From: CAYXDO01 sp964463485
Lineage (GTDB): Bacteria > Myxococcota > Kuafuiibacteriia > Kuafuiibacteriales > Kuafuiibacteriaceae
Length of the DNA: 64,000 nt
NCBI GenBank assembly: GCA_964463485.1
Contig: CAYXDO010000026.1
Location: 24,518-88,517 of the forward strand
Reading direction: 5' to 3'
A model generated the notes under the pieces. That model ran no database searches. It saw only the letters and a program-made list of their open reading frames with translations, and was not told the origin of the DNA. Shown piece by piece: positions 60,520 to 64,000 of the stretch. A program made the translations under genes and the position numbers. How positions within the stretch are numbered: position 1 is the stretch's first letter; each line of letters opens with the position of its first letter.

Positions 60520-61533
60520 ATGAAGGTCGCGTTCCTTCCGTACTTTCCGAAGAATCCGTACCAGCGAGAGCTCGCCAAGGCGCTCGGGCGAGCGGGGCTA
60601 TCGGTGGCGCTCCCCGAGGATCGACCGAGCCCTCTCGAGCTCTTCCGCAGAGAGCGCTTCGACGTGTTGCACCTTCACTGGCTCCACGATCTGGTGCTCG
60701 CGGGCGCCAGACGAAGACGTACGGCAAAGAAGGCCTCGAGGTTTCTCGGAGAGCTCCTGCTGCTCAAAGCCTTGGGCACCAAGCTCGTCTGGACGATCCA
60801 CAATATCGTCGAGCACGAACGGCGTGACCCCGAGGCGGAGCTCTTGATCTACCGCGTTTTGACGCGCGCGCTCGACACCATCATCGTCCACTGCGATCGC
60901 GCGGCTGAGGAAGTGGCACGGCAGTACCGACTCTCTGCGCGGCAAAAGATCCGAATCATCCGTCATGGGCACTACAGGGACGCGTACGAGAGCACCTGGA
61001 CGCGAGCTCAAGCCCGGGATCGGCTCGGCTATTCGCCTTCGGACCTCGTGTTTCTGCACTTCGGACAGCTTCGGCCGTACAAAGAAGTTCCCCGCCTCGT
61101 CGAAGCGTTCGGGCGGCTGAGCCGCAAGGACGTGCGGCTCCTGCTCGTGGGAAGCTCGCCAAAGGGGGAGAGGCTCGTGCTTCCAAAAGACGATCGAATC
61201 CGCGCGATCGAGACGTTCGTGCCCGACGAAGACGTCGCGATGTATTTGCGGGCCGCCGACATCGCGGTGCTGCCCTTCGCGCGTGTGTTGACTTCGGGGT
61301 CTCTCGTCCTGGCCATGTCCTTCGGGTTGCCCGTGATCGCACCGAGGATTGGCTGTCTGCCGGAGACCATTCCGCCCGAAGGCGGACTCTTCTATGAGGA
61401 CGGCGAGCTCGCGTCGGCGATGGCGAAAATCTTGGACGCCGATCGATCGGCCATGGGCGAGCGCAACCGCGTCGCCGCGCTCGCCGTCTCCTTCGAGGAC
61501 ATGGCCCAGGAGACCTTGGCCGCGTATTCGTAA
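60520..61533 (+). CDS. GT4-family glycosyltransferase
   Basis: 337 aa, GT-B fold. N-terminal MKVAFLPYFPKNPYQREL, a donor-side stretch VFLHFGQLRPYKEVPRLVEAF, RLLLVGSSP, VPDEDVAMYLRAADIAVLPF, and the glycosyl-donor Glu region VLTSGSLVLAMSFGLPVIAP. It should add a sugar from a nucleotide donor to a glycan or lipid on the cytoplasmic side. The gene is isolated from other glycan genes. Confidence 0.9.
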   Translation: MKVAFLPYFPKNPYQRELAKALGRAGLSVALPEDRPSPLELFRRERFDVLHLHWLHDLVLAGARRRRTAKKASRFLGELLLLKALGTKLVWTIHNIVEHERRDPEAELLIYRVLTRALDTIIVHCDRAAEEVARQYRLSARQKIRIIRHGHYRDAYESTWTRAQARDRLGYSPSDLVFLHFGQLRPYKEVPRLVEAFGRLSRKDVRLLLVGSSPKGERLVLPKDDRIRAIETFVPDEDVAMYLRAADIAVLPFARVLTSGSLVLAMSFGLPVIAPRIGCLPETIPPEGGLFYEDGELASAMAKILDADRSAMGERNRVAALAVSFEDMAQETLAAYS

Positions 61534-61571
61534 CCCGCGCGCCGAGGGAGTAGAATGCGCGGGAGGTTCAG

Positions 61572-62291
61572 GTGTCCCGGATCTCTGTGCAGAAACCGTC
61601 GCCGGGATCCCTCGGGCAGTTCGTCGAGAGTCTCATCCAGACCTTCGAAGACCGCCGGGCGGGCCTAGGCGATTCCGCGGTCGTCGGCGAACAAGCCTCC
61701 CTCGAGTTCTTCCTCGAGATCTACAAAGGTGAGGTCCCGCGCCTGCGGGCCTCGATCGCAGACCTCGAGGCACACCTGGCCGACGAACCCAGAGAGGCGC
61801 TCTTTTGGGAAATCGACGGCCTCCTTCGCAACGTAGTGATCCCGGCGTATTCGAGGGCCGCGCGAAAGTTCACTCCCAAGGAGCGCAACGACTTCTTTCT
61901 CACCGAAGGCGCGCAACAGATGGCGGAGCGCATCGGCTTTGGGATCGCCGGCATGTTGATCGGCGTGTTCGTGATCGTCGTGCCATTCATTCCGTTGTGG
62001 GCCAAAGAGTGGATCATCCCGTTCATGATCGCGGGCCTTCTGTTTCCGGAGATCCGTCGATGGACGTCCGTTCGGCGATACCAAGCGGAGCTGAACCGAT
62101 TGGTGCTCAGCGCAGACCGAGAGATCTCGCGATTGGACCACGCGTACTTGTTGAGGGGAGAGAGCATCCCGGAGATCTCCGCGGTGGAGCACGAAGCGCT
62201 CGAGGCCGGATTGCGGGCCCAAGAAGACGGCGACGACGCGAGAGCGCGCGCGAGAGGAGCTCGAGATGGTCAAGGTCAAGGGGAGCGATGA
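61572..62291 (+). CDS. Membrane protein with two hydrophobic helices, upstream of the SPFH pair
   Basis: 239 aa from GTG 61572 with GGGAGG upstream. Hydrophilic helical N-terminus (~1-110), a hydrophobic pair at ~120-160 (GMLIGVFVIVVPFIPLWA, IIPFMIAGLLF) and a coiled, charged C-terminus. No family recognised. The next gene starts inside its last 26 nt, suggesting a joint function with the Band-7 proteins. Confidence 0.72.
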   Translation: MSRISVQKPSPGSLGQFVESLIQTFEDRRAGLGDSAVVGEQASLEFFLEIYKGEVPRLRASIADLEAHLADEPREALFWEIDGLLRNVVIPAYSRAARKFTPKERNDFFLTEGAQQMAERIGFGIAGMLIGVFVIVVPFIPLWAKEWIIPFMIAGLLFPEIRRWTSVRRYQAELNRLVLSADREISRLDHAYLLRGESIPEISAVEHEALEAGLRAQEDGDDARARARGARDGQGQGER

Positions 62292-63384
62292 AGCGCTAGC
62301 GCGGCTGCTGAAGCCGCTGAGAAGCTTTGGAATCGCGGTTTTCGGTGGCATCGCGGTGGTGCTGCTCGTCTATTCGAGCTGTACGGCGCGAGTGGCGCCA
62401 AACGAGTGGGGCGTGGAGCTCGTCAAGTTCGGCGGCAAGACGGGCATCGGAGATCGCGCGTTCGAAGCAGGTATCTACATCGTGCCACCCGGCACGACGT
62501 TGCATTCGTTTCCTCGGGAGATTCACGTGCTCGAGGCTTCCTTCGACAAGGAGGACGCGATCGCGAGGTCGAAAGACCAGCGAATCCGGTCCGCGGTCGC
62601 CGAGTACTTCGAGCGTCGAGACCACATCCTCGGCGGTTCGACTCATCGAGTCGTCGAGGCCCTGAACGTCCAGACCTCCGACGGGTACGCGGTCACCACC
62701 GACATCACCCTGCTCTACTCGATCAGGGATCCGGTGATCGTGGCCAAGAGCTTCGGCCTGGGTCCGATGTACATCGACGCCTTCGTGCTGAACAGCTTTC
62801 GCAATGGCGTCTTGACGACCCTCGGCAAGATGGCCGCGGAAGACTTCTACGACGAACAGCGGCGAACCGCCGCGCTCGCCGACGCCAAACAAACCATGGC
62901 GAAGACCTTCGGAGAGAAGGGGTTCGCGGTGAACGAAATCCTCATTCGCAACTACCGCTACAGCGACCTCTACGAAAAATCGCTCCAGGAAAAGAAGGTC
63001 GCGGTCCAGCTCACCGTAAAGAACAAGAAGGAGACCGTGGTCAACGAAGAGCGCGCGAAGCTCCAGCACATCGAGTCGAAAGGACAGGCCGACATCACGA
63101 TCACCGAGTCCGAGGTCGACCGTGAGATCGCAAGAATCGACTCCGAGGCGAAGCTCTATTCGTCCGAAGTTCGCGCCAAAGCGGATCGAGAGCTCGGCCT
63201 AGCCGAGGCCGAAGCGAAGCGCCTGAAGTCCGAAGCGCTCACCGCGTCAGGCGGGCGGAACCTCGTCGCGCTCGAGCTCGCGAAGATGTTCGACAACATC
63301 GAGGGTGCGGTGATGACACCCGAGCAATACGTGGCGTTCGTGAGGAACGCGTGGGCGCTGATGGGGATCGGCGGAGGTCGCTGA
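62266..63384 (+). CDS. SPFH/Band 7 (prohibitin-like) membrane protein 1
   Basis: 372 aa; AGGAG before the ATG. One N-terminal membrane anchor (FGIAVFGGIAVVLLVYSSC), then the SPFH domain (~45-230: NEWGVELVKFGGKTG, FPREIHVLEA, TDITLLYSIRDPVIV) and a long Glu/Lys/Ala coiled coil to ~340. Proteins of this kind form rings or microdomains at membranes and hold proteases or other partners. Followed after 1 nt by a second SPFH gene. Confidence 0.9.
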   Translation: MVKVKGSDEALARLLKPLRSFGIAVFGGIAVVLLVYSSCTARVAPNEWGVELVKFGGKTGIGDRAFEAGIYIVPPGTTLHSFPREIHVLEASFDKEDAIARSKDQRIRSAVAEYFERRDHILGGSTHRVVEALNVQTSDGYAVTTDITLLYSIRDPVIVAKSFGLGPMYIDAFVLNSFRNGVLTTLGKMAAEDFYDEQRRTAALADAKQTMAKTFGEKGFAVNEILIRNYRYSDLYEKSLQEKKVAVQLTVKNKKETVVNEERAKLQHIESKGQADITITESEVDREIARIDSEAKLYSSEVRAKADRELGLAEAEAKRLKSEALTASGGRNLVALELAKMFDNIEGAVMTPEQYVAFVRNAWALMGIGGGR

Positions 63385-63385
63385 G

Positions 63386-64000
63386 ATGAAAAAGCTCGTG
63401 TTGCTGCTCGCATTGTCGACCGGATGCAGGGGCACTTCCTCGACCGAGGTCGGCGTCCGCACGACGCTCATCGGCATCTTGGAAGCTCGCGGAACCCAAG
63501 AGACCTACGCGCCCGGCGGCCTGTACTTCGTGATGCCGTTCATGAGCGCGTGGACGACGCTGCCGATCAATCAGCAGAATTTGCTGATGAACGCGAATCC
63601 CAACGAAGGGGATCGGCCGGTTCCGGACGACATCACCTTCAAAACCAAAGACGGAAACAACGTCTACATCGACGTGAACGTCATGTGGCGCATCGATCCG
63701 CAGAAGGCGGGTTTCGTGGTGTCTCACGTGGGCCAGACGATGATCGAGATCCAGGAGCGTATCGTGCGACCGATCTCGCGCTCGATCATTCGTGATGTGT
63801 TCAATCGGATCTCGAGCGAGGAGTACTACCAAGTCGCGGTGAAAAACAAAGTCGCCGCGGACGCACGAGCCGTGCTCGAGAAGGCGTTCTCGGAGTATGG
63901 AGTTCTCGTCGACACACTTCAGGTGCAGCAGCACCGGTTCGACCTCTTTGGCGGCGCCCTGGGAGTGATCCAAGATCGGCGGGCGGAGAGATCCAGCGTG
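63386..64000 (+). CDS. SPFH/Band 7 protein 2, lipoprotein (3' end cut by window)
   Basis: 205 residues are visible; the frame is open at the window end. GGAGG lies 8 nt before the ATG. Signal MKKLVLLLALSTGC is a lipobox. The SPFH domain begins at once: ILEARGTQETYAPGGLYFVM, then IDVNVMWRIDPQKAGFVV and RPISRSIIRDVFNRISSEEY. A lipid anchor in place of a membrane helix separates it from its upstream paralog; the two probably co-assemble. Confidence 0.9.
   Translation, partial: MKKLVLLLALSTGCRGTSSTEVGVRTTLIGILEARGTQETYAPGGLYFVMPFMSAWTTLPINQQNLLMNANPNEGDRPVPDDITFKTKDGNNVYIDVNVMWRIDPQKAGFVVSHVGQTMIEIQERIVRPISRSIIRDVFNRISSEEYYQVAVKNKVAADARAVLEKAFSEYGVLVDTLQVQQHRFDLFGGALGVIQDRRAERSSV

Noticed and set aside
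1..64000. tRNA, rRNA, phage or IS genes
   Set aside because: None recognised on either strand by reading; the density of protein genes leaves little room.

Overview
This window is high-GC bacterial chromosome, densely coded, and almost certainly from Myxococcota (a Sandaracinus/Polyangiales-like predatory or soil myxobacterium). The grounds are the mix of a eukaryote-like Ser/Thr kinase, many Cys-rich and RCC1-type lipoproteins, PEGA/TPR-fused TonB receptors, Uma2 and NADAR proteins, strong codon bias, and operons built from 1-11 nt start/stop overlaps. No rRNA, tRNA, phage, IS element or CRISPR array was found.

Layout. 1-8.0 kb (minus): a truncated protein with two degenerate GGDEF-like regions coupled to a GMC oxidoreductase, then HU with a clear promoter, then an M23 lipoprotein/HelD-like helicase pair. 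8.2-10.2 kb (plus): a GspE/PilB ATPase with a fused cyclic-nucleotide-binding domain. 10.2-15.1 kb (minus): a Uma2 protein, then the pyruvate dehydrogenase aceE-aceF pair, divergent from an enlarged glycerol-3-phosphate-dehydrogenase-like gene. 18.2-26.5 kb (minus): a nine-gene, fully overlapping operon of WecE aminotransferase, GT2, AMP ligase, acyl carrier protein, Fe-alcohol dehydrogenase, LuxE, LuxC, GNAT and methyltransferase. No luciferase is present; this looks like an unassigned acyl-reducing, amino-sugar glycan or lipid pathway.

26.5-41.2 kb is accessory. It holds a Rieske oxygenase with a GNAT-like partner, a Cys-rich lipoprotein with eight 84-bp repeats, a 1143-aa protein with an ART-like segment, a second Cys-rich lipoprotein, an RCC1 lipoprotein, a NADAR protein, a GIN-domain lipoprotein, and a frameshifted PIN toxin remnant. 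Two inverted copies of a ~97-bp repeat (26.7 and 35.4 kb) bracket part of it.

41.2-51.3 kb (minus) reads as one long lipid operon: lipoprotein, alpha/beta hydrolase, outer-membrane barrel, paralogous lipoprotein, small phasin-like protein, acyl-CoA synthetase, MaoC hydratase, long FabG, thiolase. It is divergent from phaR, followed by a phasin and phaC (51.3-53.4 kb, plus). Together they suggest uptake and activation of a lipid or ester feeding hydroxyacyl-CoA into polyhydroxyalkanoate (PHA). A candidate PhaR operator and promoter lie in front of the phasin gene.

53.6-64 kb: an orphan PqqD / lasso-B2-like divergent pair, a TPR lipoprotein, a Ser/Thr kinase, a TPR-PEGA-TonB receptor, a GT4 glycosyltransferase, and a membrane protein followed by two SPFH/Band-7 proteins, the last cut by the window end.
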